Assembly: GCA_964477735.1 (NCBI GenBank)
Contig: CAYZFD010000004.1
Coordinates: 7,730-71,729, forward strand
Direction of reading: 5' to 3'
From: CAYZFD01 sp964477735
GTDB taxonomy: Bacteria > Bacteroidota > Bacteroidia > Flavobacteriales > Flavobacteriaceae
DNA length: 64,000 bases
The first letter of the stretch is position 1. Every line of letters starts with the position of its first letter. The notes under the pieces were generated by a model. It did no database searches. It had not been told where the DNA came from and saw only the letters and a list, made by a program, of their open reading frames with translations. Shown one piece after another: positions 17,302 through 26,024 of this stretch. The position numbers and the translations under genes were made by a program.

Positions 17302-19946
17302 ATGAACAAACGCACCATCTTAAAGGTTTACAGCTACAGCTTTTTTCTTGTTTTCTTTTCAGGGCTAGTTTTGGTTTCCTGTTCCACCAAAAAAGACACC
17401 TTGCTGAGCCGTTCATATCACGGGCTCACCACCAAATTCAATGTGCTCTACAACGGCCAGGTTTCTTTAGACGAAGGTGTGGAAGAGGTTCGGATGAAAT
17501 TCAAAGACAATTTTTGGGATTTGTTGCCCATTGAACGAATGACACTCGAAGAAAATCGGCAGTTTTCTATCGACAGCAAAAGTCCACAATTTAAGAGGGC
17601 AGAAGAAAAAGCGGTAAAAGCCGTTCAAAAACATTCCATGCAAATTAATGGGAAACAACGCAACAAGCAAATCGATGAAGCCTATTTACTTTTAGGGAAA
17701 TCTCGCTATTATGACCAACGTTTTATCCCTGCTTTAGAAGCTTTTAATTTTGCCCTTGAGCATTTTCCTGAAAGTGATGGATGGAACCAAGCGGTGATTT
17801 GGCGCGCTAAAACTTTGGTGAGACTAGGGCGCGCACAAGCCGCCATTGAATCGATTGAGCGCTTGCTCAATGCCCAAGCCCTAAAAGATGAAGAACTTTC
17901 AGGAGCACAATCGGCCCTAAGCATGGCCTATTTGGCCTTAGATCAAACCCAAGAAGCGATTGAACCCCTAAAAAAAGTGATGGCCTTTGAAAAAAACCAC
18001 GAAACAGCAGCCAGACATATTTATTTATTGGGCCAACTTTATGAAAACTTGCAACACGCAGATTCTGCCGCATTGGCCTTTCAACAAGTTGTGAATTTTA
18101 ATCGAAAAATTCCTAGAAAATATTGGATACACGCTCAATTGGCGTTGTTGCGCATAGACACCCTAGCTTCTGTAAAAAAACTAGCCTATCAAAAATTGTT
18201 GAAAAATAGAGAAAATAGACCATTTTTAGACAGAATTTATTTCGAAAAAGCACAATTTCTTTTCCAACAACNNNNNNNNNNNNNNNNNNNNNNNNNNNNN
18301 NNNNNNNNNNNNNNNNNNNNNNNNNNNNNNNNNNNNNNNNNNNNNNNNNNNNNNNNNNNNNNNNNNNNNNNAGACCATTTTTAGACAGAATTTATTTCGA
18401 AAAAGCACAATTTCTTTTCCAACAACAAGAAACCGATTCGGCTATTGTGGCGCTTAACAAAGCCTTGCACTCTCCCCTCGAAGATCGCAGGTTAAAAGCC
18501 AAAGGCTATGAACAACTTTCTGTCCATGCCTTTGACCAAAAAAATTACTTAAACGCCGCAGCATATTTAGACAGTACCCTAAACTTTCTGGAATCTAAAA
18601 CACGAAAGCACCGTGCATTGACCAGAAAAAGAGCTTCGCTCGATGAAATCATCACTTATGAAAAAACTATTGAGAAAACCGACAGTATTTTGGCATTGGT
18701 AGAAATGAGTCCAGAAAAAAGACAACTTTTTTTCGAAGAGATGCTCCAAGAACAAGAAAAAGCCCGACAAAAAATGGCCGCCGAAAATGCGATCGCACAG
18801 CAAGGATTGTCGGGAAGTGCACTAAGCAATCCGATGGGCGCAGGCACCTTTTATTTTTACAGTCCCAACCAACTCATGATGGGCAAACAGCAATTTAAGA
18901 ACACATGGAAAGATCGTGCAGCTGTTGACAATTGGCGCTATGTTAGAGAAAAGGCAGTTGTTGCTGAAGTAGAAGAAATCGAAGTGCCCAAGCTAGATTT
19001 TAGTGCAGCAGCAAAAGAGCTGGTGGCCACTATCCCATCGAACCCTAAAGAAATCGATAGCCTTAGAGAAAACCGTGCAGGAGCCTATTACGATGCCGGC
19101 CTGAGTTATAAGGAACAGTTTAACGACCTCAGCCTTTCTGCCGAACGCCTAACCCAGTTTATTGAAACCGATTTACTTCCAAAACGAAGACCAGCAGCCT
19201 TATATCATTTATACAGGGCATTTGAAAAAATAGATCCTCAGCAATTGGTTACAACCAAAGCACAACTTCAGGCAGCCTATCCCGATTCGAAATATTTGAA
19301 GATTCTCGAAAACCCAGCAGCCATGAAGGCAGATTTAGAAATCATGCATCAGCAAGCCGACAGCTTAATGGCGAACTATGGTCGTATAGATTTTGAAAAA
19401 ACCATTTCAGAGGTCGAAGCGCTATTGAAAAAAGATATTGAACCAGCCCTTGCAGCGAAACTAAGTTTGCTAAATGCCAAAGCCATAGGTCGTTTAGATG
19501 GCCCTGAGGCCTACCTCAAAGCCCTAGAAAATATAGTTGCACAATATCCCAAACAAGAGTCGGGTCTTGAAGCAGCTTCGCTCATGGCCTCTATACAAAC
19601 TTGGGAAGCACCCACCTATGATTTCGAATCTAATGAGCCCTCTAAGCTGGTTTTCCTTTTCGATTTAAAAGAAAAACCTCAAGCGATTTCATTGACTGAA
19701 AAGCTAAACAAAATACTAGCCGAATTGGAAAATGAGGATTTGTCTATAAGTCTCGATCGTTATGACCGAAGCCAATTTATGGTGGTGGTTCACGGATTTA
19801 GGTCAAGAGACGCTGCAGAAGGATTTTCAGAGATGATTCAAAAGACTCCAGCGTTTTTGGTGAATCGTGATAATTTTGTAATTTTGTTTTCCGATTTTAA
19901 AAAGGCCTTGATATTCAAGCATTTAGATCGGTTCATTAAACCCTAA
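17302..19946 (+). CDS. sprE: Gliding motility / T9SS lipoprotein SprE (PorW), interrupted by an assembly gap
   Basis: A tetratricopeptide-repeat lipoprotein needed for type IX secretion and gliding. The ATG at 17302 gives a lipoprotein signal ending VLVSC with C27 as the lipidated residue, then SRSYHGLTTKFNVLYNG, typical of SprE/PorW. TPR-like helices follow (YLLLGKSRYYDQRFIPALEAF; AALAFQQVV). A 100-N gap at 18272-18371 splits the frame. The 55 bases before the Ns recur exactly after them, and removing 155 bases rejoins one frame of 829 residues, so I treat the gene as intact. The C-terminal part (380 on) has a coiled-coil region and an SPOR-like end. Confidence 0.85.
18217..18426. other. Assembly gap with duplicated 55-bp flanks (in sprE)
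   Basis: 100 Ns at 18272-18371. The 55 bases at 18217-18271 are identical to 18372-18426. This is the pattern left when two contigs that overlap by a k-mer length are placed side by side with a default gap instead of being merged. Confidence 0.95.
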
Positions 19947-19956
19947 GCAGCAGAAA

Positions 19957-20367
19957 ATGTTTGCAGATAAAAAAATTAAAATTATGGATCAATCAGGACA
20001 CCCCAATCGCATTGAGAAGAACACGCACATTGTTGGGGACATTACTTCAAAAGCAGATTTTAGAATTGATGGTACTCTTGAAGGTACCGTAACCACTTCG
20101 GGCAAGGTAGTGATTGGCAAAGAGGGAAGCATTCAAGGAAAAGTGAATTGTGTGAACGCTGATATTGAAGGCACTTTTGTTGGAAATTTAGAAGTCTCCA
20201 ACATGTTGGTTTTAAAATCCACCTCCAGCACTCAGGGCGAAGTTGTGGTAGGCAAGTTGGCCGTTGAAGCAGGGGCCAATTTCAACGCCCGTTGTGCCAT
20301 GAAAGACGCAGCAGTCAAAACCTTGAACAAATCAGATGCCCCTTCATCCGCAGAAAAAACAGCCTAA
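19957..20367 (+). CDS. Bactofilin (polymer-forming cytoskeletal protein)
   Basis: A 136-residue bactofilin. The core, about residues 25-105, is a right-handed beta-helix with short hydrophobic/glycine repeats (THIVGDITSKADFRIDGTLEG, GKVVIGKEGSIQGKV, VVGKLAVEAG). Flanking tails are short and disordered, with lysines at the start and alanine/serine at the end. Such proteins self-assemble at the membrane and position cell-wall enzymes or other machinery. It sits 10 bp after sprE, and its end overlaps the atpZ-like start by 32 bp, so it is probably expressed together with atpZ. An internal ATG at 19984 (MDQSGH) is an alternative start. Confidence 0.9.
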   Translation: MFADKKIKIMDQSGHPNRIEKNTHIVGDITSKADFRIDGTLEGTVTTSGKVVIGKEGSIQGKVNCVNADIEGTFVGNLEVSNMLVLKSTSSTQGEVVVGKLAVEAGANFNARCAMKDAAVKTLNKSDAPSSAEKTA

Positions 20368-20554
20368 CCGCTGGTTATCCCTTTTGGGAATGGGGCTGCA
20401 GATGGGGCTCACCATCTTCATTTTTATTAAATTGGGAAAATGGGCTGACAACCACTATAAGCTCGAAAAGTGGGGCACCATTTTGGGCACCTTTCTGGGG
20501 TTGATCGTGGCGTTCTATTGGGTGAATCGGCAACTGCAAAACCTTAACAAATAA
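20336..20554 (+). CDS. atpZ: AtpZ/AtpI family ATP synthase accessory protein
   Basis: A 72-residue protein with two membrane helices (about 13-31 and 45-62) separated by a short charged hairpin (GKWADNHYKLEKWG), the AtpZ/AtpI layout. AtpI helps assemble the c-ring; AtpZ is linked to Mg2+ or Ca2+ transport in some bacteria. The ATG lies inside the bactofilin gene in another frame, giving a 32-bp overlap that suggests coupled translation. It is the first gene of the ATP-synthase group here. Confidence 0.82.
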   Translation: MPLHPQKKQPNRWLSLLGMGLQMGLTIFIFIKLGKWADNHYKLEKWGTILGTFLGLIVAFYWVNRQLQNLNK

Positions 20555-20560
20555 CCACAG

Positions 20561-20956
20561 ATGATAAAAGTTTTAAAAAGAGTGTTGTTCACAATGGGTT
20601 TCGTTTTTGTAATTCATCTTGCTTTACGATATGCATTCTCGCATAATTTGTGGGCCCACCAACTCATAGAATCTTATGTTTTTAACTTGTCAATTGCTTT
20701 GCTGACTGTTGGATGCACCAGCATTCTAATCCAGCAGGGAAGCAAGTCAGTAGGTTTTGTTTTTATGGGGTTCAGTGCCCTAAAATTTTTGTATTTCTTT
20801 GTTCGATTCTATCCGTCCTATAAAAGTGATGGTGTCATCGAAACTGCAGAAGCCCTAACGTTTTTCATGCCCTATCTCACAGCACTTATCCTAGAAACCA
20901 TCCTTATTGCCAAGGGACTAAACAACAGTGGCAAAACCGAAGATCAAGATCAATAA
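20561..20956 (+). CDS. DUF6168 family membrane protein
   Basis: A 131-residue protein with four hydrophobic segments (about 8-26, 40-58, 65-86 and 100-120). I recognise it as the DUF6168 family found between atpZ and atpB in Flavobacteriia. The topology, four helices in about 130 residues with a short gap to atpB, resembles that of the AtpI/UncI accessory proteins, but no shared motif is obvious. A role in ATP-synthase assembly is an inference from position. It is 6 bp after atpZ. A separate promoter for atpB follows it. Confidence 0.72.
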   Translation: MIKVLKRVLFTMGFVFVIHLALRYAFSHNLWAHQLIESYVFNLSIALLTVGCTSILIQQGSKSVGFVFMGFSALKFLYFFVRFYPSYKSDGVIETAEALTFFMPYLTALILETILIAKGLNNSGKTEDQDQ

Positions 20957-20976
20957 AAAAAAGCGTGATTCAGGCT

Positions 20977-21005
20977 TTTGTATTTCATATAAAACCGTAC
21001 TTTTG
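20977..21005 (+). promoter_or_regulatory. Promoter of the atpBEFHAG operon
   Basis: TTTG at 20977-20980, a 17-base spacer, and TACTTTTG at 20998-21005 match both the -33 and -7 elements of Bacteroidota housekeeping promoters. The atpB ATG lies 32 bases downstream. Confidence 0.65.
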
Positions 21006-21037
21006 CAGCTGTTTTAGAAATTATCATTCCTAGGCGA

Positions 21038-22141
21038 ATGAAACCAATGTATATGAATCGTTTTTGGGTTGCCATTTTATTATTCTTAGGATTGAGCTTA
21101 AATGCTCAAAACCATAGCGAAAATCATCATTCAGAAGCTCCTGCCGAAAAGGATATTAAATCTGAAATCAAAGCATATATTGCGCATCACCTTCAAGACA
21201 GTTATGATTTCTCGATTACCTCCTACACTGACGAATCAGGAAAACATCACTACGTTGGGTTTTCACTTCCTGTGATTTTATGGGATGGAGGTTTAAAGAT
21301 TTTTTCATCCAGTCAGTTCCATCATGGAGAAACTGTAGCCCAAGTAGATGGCAACTATTATGCCCTTTATCACAACAAAATCTATAAGACCGACGCTCAG
21401 GGAACCATCGTTTATGACGATCATCACAAACCCACTAACGCAAAACCCTTAGATTTATCGATCACCAAAAGTGTTTTTACCCTTTTGCTTACGGCTGTGC
21501 TCATGTTCTTTTTGTTTAGAGGGTTAGCAAGGTCCTATATCTCTAATGGAGGAATTTCTTCGGGAGTTGGAAGGTTTTTTGAGCCCATTGTACTCTATGT
21601 TCGAGACGACATCGCCATTCCAAATATTGGTGAAAAACATTACAAAAAATACATGAGCTTTTTGCTCACCCTCTTCTTTTTTATATGGTTTCTTAATATG
21701 TTAGGCCTAACCCCATTAGGCATCAATGTAACTGGAAACATTGCCATTACCTTTGGTTTGGCCCTCGTCACATTCATCATTACCAATGTGACAGCAAAAA
21801 AAGATTATTGGACTCATATTTTTTGGATGCCAGGCGTTCCAGTTTTGATGAAACTTGTATTGGCACCCATTGAACTGTTGGGTGTTTTTATCAAGCCATT
21901 TTCTCTTCTCATTCGACTCTATGCCAACATGACAGCAGGGCATATCGTTTTGATGAGTTTAATAGGATTAATGTTCATTTTCAACAATTGGTTGGGAAGC
22001 AGCTTATCCTTTGTGTTGGCGTTTGCCATATCCTTGATAGAAATTTTAGTGGCCCTCTTACAGGCCTATATATTTACCATGCTCTCTGCGCTTTATTTTG
22101 GTTTTGCCGTAGAAGAGCACGAACACGACGAAGCACATTAA
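21038..22141 (+). CDS. atpB: F1Fo ATP synthase subunit a
   Basis: A 367-residue Fo channel subunit, about 95 residues longer than the E. coli protein. The extra part is at the N-terminus: a cleavable-looking signal (LLFLGLSLNAQ, cut near 24), a histidine-rich stretch, then a soluble domain up to about 145. The membrane part follows, with the essential arginine R293 in LIRLYANMTAGH and the conserved helix SLIEILVALLQAYIFTMLSALY near the end. A processed N-terminal domain is usual for Bacteroidota AtpB. The C-terminus is histidine/acid-rich. An ATG at 21053 is an alternative start. Confidence 0.96.
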   Translation: MKPMYMNRFWVAILLFLGLSLNAQNHSENHHSEAPAEKDIKSEIKAYIAHHLQDSYDFSITSYTDESGKHHYVGFSLPVILWDGGLKIFSSSQFHHGETVAQVDGNYYALYHNKIYKTDAQGTIVYDDHHKPTNAKPLDLSITKSVFTLLLTAVLMFFLFRGLARSYISNGGISSGVGRFFEPIVLYVRDDIAIPNIGEKHYKKYMSFLLTLFFFIWFLNMLGLTPLGINVTGNIAITFGLALVTFIITNVTAKKDYWTHIFWMPGVPVLMKLVLAPIELLGVFIKPFSLLIRLYANMTAGHIVLMSLIGLMFIFNNWLGSSLSFVLAFAISLIEILVALLQAYIFTMLSALYFGFAVEEHEHDEAH

Positions 22142-22171
22142 AAATTAAAATAATCATTTAAACTAGTAAAT

Positions 22172-22363
22172 ATGGAAATTCCAGCAATCGTAGGAGCAGG
22201 ATTAGTAGTAATCGGAGTAGGAATGGGAATTGGAAGAATTGGCGGTTCAGCCATGGAAGCCATTGCCCGTCAGCCAGAGGCGTACGGAAAAATTCAAACA
22301 GCGATGTTGATTGCAGCAGCGTTGATTGAAGGTATAGGTTTTGCTGCGCTTTTTGCAGTTTAA
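22172..22363 (+). CDS. atpE: F1Fo ATP synthase subunit c
   Basis: A 63-residue two-helix proteolipid that forms the rotor ring. The first helix is glycine-rich (GAGLVVIGVGMGIGRIG), the polar loop is ARQPE, and the ion-binding glutamate is E53 in LIEGIGF. The residue after the glutamate is glycine, and the extra polar residues of Na+-binding c-subunits are not seen, so a proton-driven ring is more likely. A hairpin lies just downstream, between atpE and atpF. Confidence 0.96.
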   Translation: MEIPAIVGAGLVVIGVGMGIGRIGGSAMEAIARQPEAYGKIQTAMLIAAALIEGIGFAALFAV

Positions 22364-22383
22364 TTAAGGTCCAACACACGAAT

Positions 22384-22411
22384 AGCAGCGGCAGTTTTTG
22401 CTGCCGTTGTT
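22384..22411 (+). terminator. Stem-loop between atpE and atpF
   Basis: AGCAGCGGCAG (22384-22394), a loop TTTTTG, and CTGCCGTTGTT (22401-22411) can pair over 11 positions with two G-U pairs. There is no long T-run after it, so it may act as an attenuator or as an mRNA-stabilising end for the abundant atpE message rather than as a full terminator. Confidence 0.6.
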
Positions 22412-22433
22412 ATTATGCTTAAAATCGCAAAAA

Positions 22434-22934
22434 ATGGAAAAATTATTGGAAGAGTTTTCGATAGGTCTCTTTGTTTGGCAAACCCTAATTTTTGTAGGGC
22501 TCATTTATTTGCTTAAAAAAGTGGCATGGAAACCCATTCTCAACGCCGTAAACGAGCGTGAGGAAGGCATTCGATCTGCATTGCAATCGGCCGAAGAAGC
22601 ACGCAAGGAAATGCAAAATCTTCAAGCCGACAATGAGCGCATCCTCAAAGAAGCTCGTGGCGAACGAGAGCAGTTGCTTAAGGAAGCCCGCGAAATGAAG
22701 CAACGCATGATTGATGACGCCAAAGAAGAAGCCCAAGCACAGGCCTCTAAAATTATTGCGCAAGCACAATTGGCCATTCAGAGCGAAAAGCAAGCCGCAG
22801 TAGCCGATCTGAAAAATCAGGTGGCATCCTTGTCTATCGAAATTGCCGAAAAAGTTGTGGGGCAAGAATTGTCTGAAAAAGATAAACAATTGAAAGTCGT
22901 AGAGGGACTTTTAAAAGATGTGACGCTTAGCTAA
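22434..22934 (+). CDS. atpF: F1Fo ATP synthase subunit b
   Basis: A 166-residue peripheral-stalk subunit. The ATG at 22434 gives MEKLLEEFSIGLFVWQTLIFVGLIYLLKKVAW, with one membrane helix at about 10-28, followed by a long charged coiled coil (NEREEGIRSALQSAEEARKEM ... EEAQAQASKIIAQAQ). The C-terminus EKVVGQELSEKDKQ docks to delta. An in-frame upstream frame to 22398 starts inside the stem-loop and is not used. It is 7 bp from atpH. Confidence 0.95.
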   Translation: MEKLLEEFSIGLFVWQTLIFVGLIYLLKKVAWKPILNAVNEREEGIRSALQSAEEARKEMQNLQADNERILKEARGEREQLLKEAREMKQRMIDDAKEEAQAQASKIIAQAQLAIQSEKQAAVADLKNQVASLSIEIAEKVVGQELSEKDKQLKVVEGLLKDVTLS

Positions 22935-22940
22935 AAAAAT

Positions 22941-23495
22941 ATGAAAGGAAGTCGTGCTGCCATACGTTATGCCAAAGCCGCTCTGGGCCATGCTTTTGAT
23001 CTAAAAGCATCAGCAGAAGTGGACAATGACATGCGTCAATTTCTTAAAACGCTTCAAGATTCTGACGATTTACAAGCCTTGCTTAGCAGCCCTGTGGCTA
23101 CTGATCAGCAAAAGGAATCTGTTCTTATGGAGGTTTTCAAAAAAGCACACCCTGTTTCATTGCAATTGCTTAAGTTGTTGGTGAACAACAACCGAGTAGA
23201 ACTGCTTGGGCAGGTGGCAGAACAGTATATTCAAAAATACGACGAACACCAAAATAGGGTAGTTGCAACAGTAATCACGGCAGTGCCTTTAAACGATAAA
23301 CTTGAGGCACAATTGCTTCAAAAAGTAGCCGAAATCACAGGCAAAAAAATCACACTCAACAACCAAATTGATCCTAGCATACTTGGAGGATTCGTTTTGC
23401 GCGTTGGGGATAAGCAATTTAATGCAAGCATTTCAAACAAATTGCAAACATTAAAAAGATCATTTACTACAAATACAAAAGCATCAATTTTATAA
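22941..23495 (+). CDS. atpH: F1Fo ATP synthase subunit delta
   Basis: A 184-residue OSCP/delta subunit that connects the peripheral stalk to the alpha3beta3 head. The helical N-terminal domain begins RAAIRYAKAALGHAFD; the C-terminal part carries LNNQIDPSILGGFVLRVGDKQFNASISNKL, the family's most conserved region. Length is normal. It lies 7 bp after atpF and 3 bp before atpA. Confidence 0.95.
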   Translation: MKGSRAAIRYAKAALGHAFDLKASAEVDNDMRQFLKTLQDSDDLQALLSSPVATDQQKESVLMEVFKKAHPVSLQLLKLLVNNNRVELLGQVAEQYIQKYDEHQNRVVATVITAVPLNDKLEAQLLQKVAEITGKKITLNNQIDPSILGGFVLRVGDKQFNASISNKLQTLKRSFTTNTKASIL

Positions 23496-23498
23496 ATC

Positions 23499-25073
23499 AT
23501 GGCAGAAGTAAATCCAGCTGAAGTTTCAGCAATACTAAAGCAACAATTAGCAGGTTTTGATTCCTCCAATTCTCTAGACGAAGTGGGAACTGTACTCCAA
23601 GTAGGAGACGGAATTGCTCGAGTCTATGGACTTTCCAATGCGCAATATGGTGAACTGGTTCGTTTCGATACGGGAATGGAAGGCATTGTATTGAACCTCG
23701 AAGAAGACAATGTTGGTGTGGTATTGCTAGGACCATCTAAAGAAATCAAAGAAGGAGATACTGTGAAACGCACCCAACGAATCGCCTCCATAAAAGTGGG
23801 CGAAAACATGGTAGGGCGTGTAGTTGATACTTTAGGCAATCCGATTGATGGAAAAGGAGCCATAGGAGGTGATTTATATGAAATGCCCTTAGAGCGCAAA
23901 GCCCCTGGAGTTATTTTCCGTCAGCCCGTAAACGAACCCCTCCAAACTGGCATTAAATCTATTGACGCCATGATTCCAGTAGGAAGAGGTCAGCGAGAGT
24001 TGGTGATTGGTGACCGTCAGACAGGAAAAACAACCGTCTGTATTGATACGATCCTCAATCAAAAAGAATTTTATGATGCTGGTGAACCTGTATTCTGCAT
24101 CTATGTGGCCGTGGGTCAAAAAGCTTCAACAGTAGCTGCAATAGCCAAGACATTAGAAGATAAAGGCGCATTAGCCTATACCGTTATTGTAGCCGCCAAC
24201 GCTTCCGACCCTGCTCCAATGCAGGTTTACGCACCTTTTGCTGGTGCCGCGATTGGTGAATATTTTCGAGACACAGGCCGACCAGCTTTGATCATTTATG
24301 ATGATTTATCAAAACAAGCTGTGGCCTACCGTGAGGTATCTTTGCTTCTTAGACGTCCTCCAGGACGTGAGGCCTATCCTGGTGACGTGTTCTATTTACA
24401 CTCACGTTTGTTAGAACGTGCTGCAAAAGTCATCGCCGACGATGATATTGCCAAAAACATGAACGATTTACCTGACTCCCTAAAGCCCATTGTTAAGGGA
24501 GGAGGTTCACTCACAGCCTTGCCCATTATTGAAACCCAAGCGGGCGACGTATCAGCCTATATTCCTACCAACGTAATTTCTATTACAGATGGTCAAATAT
24601 TCCTCGAGTCCGACTTGTTCAACTCAGGAGTACGCCCAGCAATTAACGTGGGAATTTCGGTTTCGCGTGTTGGGGGATCTGCTCAGATTAAATCAATGAA
24701 AAAAGTGGCAGGAACCCTAAAACTAGATCAAGCACAATTCCGCGAATTAGAAGCCTTTGCCAAGTTTGGTTCAGACCTAGATGCCGCTACTCTAAACGTG
24801 ATCGAAAAAGGGCGTAGAAACGTAGAAATCCTTAAGCAAGCACAAAATGATCCATTTACAGTTGAAGCGCAAGTGGCCATCATTTATGCTGGGTCTAAGA
24901 ACCTATTGCGCAAAGTTCCTGTAGAAAAAGTGAAAGATTTTGAGCAAAATTACTTGGAAGTCCTGAATGCCAAACATCGTCCGGTATTAGATGAATTGAA
25001 ATCTGGCAAACTGACCGATGAGGCCATCGAGGTACTCACCAAAGTTGCCGAAGATTTATCAGCCAACTATTAA
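23499..25073 (+). CDS. atpA: F1 ATP synthase subunit alpha
   Basis: A 524-residue noncatalytic nucleotide-binding subunit of F1. The P-loop GDRQTGKT lies at about 171-178, the arginine-finger region is seen in SVSRVGGSAQIKSMK near residue 385, and the N-terminal beta-barrel contains VLQVGDGIARVYGL. Full length. The beta and epsilon genes (atpD, atpC) do not follow gamma here; in many Bacteroidota they are at a second locus, which I assume for this genome. Confidence 0.98.
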   Translation: MAEVNPAEVSAILKQQLAGFDSSNSLDEVGTVLQVGDGIARVYGLSNAQYGELVRFDTGMEGIVLNLEEDNVGVVLLGPSKEIKEGDTVKRTQRIASIKVGENMVGRVVDTLGNPIDGKGAIGGDLYEMPLERKAPGVIFRQPVNEPLQTGIKSIDAMIPVGRGQRELVIGDRQTGKTTVCIDTILNQKEFYDAGEPVFCIYVAVGQKASTVAAIAKTLEDKGALAYTVIVAANASDPAPMQVYAPFAGAAIGEYFRDTGRPALIIYDDLSKQAVAYREVSLLLRRPPGREAYPGDVFYLHSRLLERAAKVIADDDIAKNMNDLPDSLKPIVKGGGSLTALPIIETQAGDVSAYIPTNVISITDGQIFLESDLFNSGVRPAINVGISVSRVGGSAQIKSMKKVAGTLKLDQAQFRELEAFAKFGSDLDAATLNVIEKGRRNVEILKQAQNDPFTVEAQVAIIYAGSKNLLRKVPVEKVKDFEQNYLEVLNAKHRPVLDELKSGKLTDEAIEVLTKVAEDLSANY

Positions 25074-25101
25074 TCGTCGCTAATACCTTAAACGCTACAA
25101 C

Positions 25102-25962
25102 ATGGCCAATTTAAAGGAAATACGCAATCGGATCGCATCAGTCTCTTCGACGATGCAAATCACCAGTGCCATGAAAATGGTTTCGGCGGCCAAATTAAAA
25201 AAAGCACAAGATGCGATTACGGCCATGCGACCCTATTCCGATAAGCTGACCGAGCTACTCAAAGGCTTCACAGCCTCTGGAGATGTGGCCCAAACAAGCC
25301 CTTTTGCAGAAGAACGGCCAGTTAAAAAAGTGTTGCTTGTAGCCATTAGTTCAAACAGAGGACTTTGTGGAGCGTTTAACTCTAACATCATCAAAGAAAT
25401 CAATCGCCTTAAGAAAGAGGTCTATGCCGACAAAGAAGTAGCTGTAGTCGCGATTGGAAAAAAAGCCCATGATGTATTGGCAAAATCCTATTCGGTTATT
25501 CAAAACCACAGTGCAATTTATGACGATCTAAATTATGATGCTGTGGCCAGCATCGCCGACCAAATTATGCAAGGCTATGCCCAAGGCGAATTTGATAAGG
25601 TTGTTTTGATCTATAATCAATTTAAAAATGCAGCCACACAGTTGGTACAATCCGAAGCTTTTTTGCCACTTGCAACCGAAAAATCGGACAATGCCGCAAG
25701 CTTAGATTATATTTTTGAACCCTCTCAAGAAAAAATCGTGAAAACATTGATCCCCAAGGCTTTGAGGACTCAAATGTATAAGGCGGTTCGCGATTCTTTT
25801 GCTAGCGAGCACGGTGCCCGAATGACAGCCATGCACAAGGCTACAGACAACGCCACCGACCTGCGCAACCAATTAAAGTTGACCTACAACAAAGCCCGTC
25901 AGGCGGCCATCACCAACGAAATTCTCGAAATTGTAGGAGGCGCAGAAGCCCTAAACAATTAA
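25102..25962 (+). CDS. atpG: F1 ATP synthase subunit gamma
   Basis: A 286-residue rotor shaft subunit. The N-terminal helix (NLKEIRNRIASVSSTMQITSAMKMVSAAKLKKAQ) and the C-terminal helix (ALRTQMYKAVRDSFASEHGARMTAMHKATDNA ... ITNEILEIVGGAEAL) form the coiled coil inside the hexamer; the middle part includes SSNRGLCGAFN. It is the last gene of the operon and starts 28 bp after atpA. Confidence 0.97.
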   Translation: MANLKEIRNRIASVSSTMQITSAMKMVSAAKLKKAQDAITAMRPYSDKLTELLKGFTASGDVAQTSPFAEERPVKKVLLVAISSNRGLCGAFNSNIIKEINRLKKEVYADKEVAVVAIGKKAHDVLAKSYSVIQNHSAIYDDLNYDAVASIADQIMQGYAQGEFDKVVLIYNQFKNAATQLVQSEAFLPLATEKSDNAASLDYIFEPSQEKIVKTLIPKALRTQMYKAVRDSFASEHGARMTAMHKATDNATDLRNQLKLTYNKARQAAITNEILEIVGGAEALNN

Positions 25963-25979
25963 TTTTTTATTTTCTCAGG

Positions 25980-25993
25980 TATCAATATTGATA
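25980..25993. promoter_or_regulatory. 14-bp perfect palindrome downstream of atpG
   Basis: TATCAATATTGATA reads the same on both strands. It lies 17 bp after the atpG stop and 32 bp before the outer-membrane barrel gene, where an operator could sit. Short A/T palindromes arise by chance fairly often in A/T-rich gaps, so this is a candidate only. Confidence 0.25.
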
Positions 25994-26024
25994 TTAATAA
26001 CGTTTTTTTTAAACTAAATATCTA

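Noticed and set aside
18217..18426. Direct repeats around the Ns as a mobile-element target duplication
   Set aside because: The same 55-bp length at three unrelated sites and 100 Ns each fits an assembly artefact, not target-site duplication.
17302..19946. sprE as a pseudogene or split gene
   Set aside because: The break is a run of Ns with duplicated 55-bp flanks; collapsing it restores the frame.
22485..22889. 134-residue - strand frame inside atpF
   Set aside because: A mirror of the charged coiled-coil codons of atpF; phenylalanine/leucine-rich and not protein-like.
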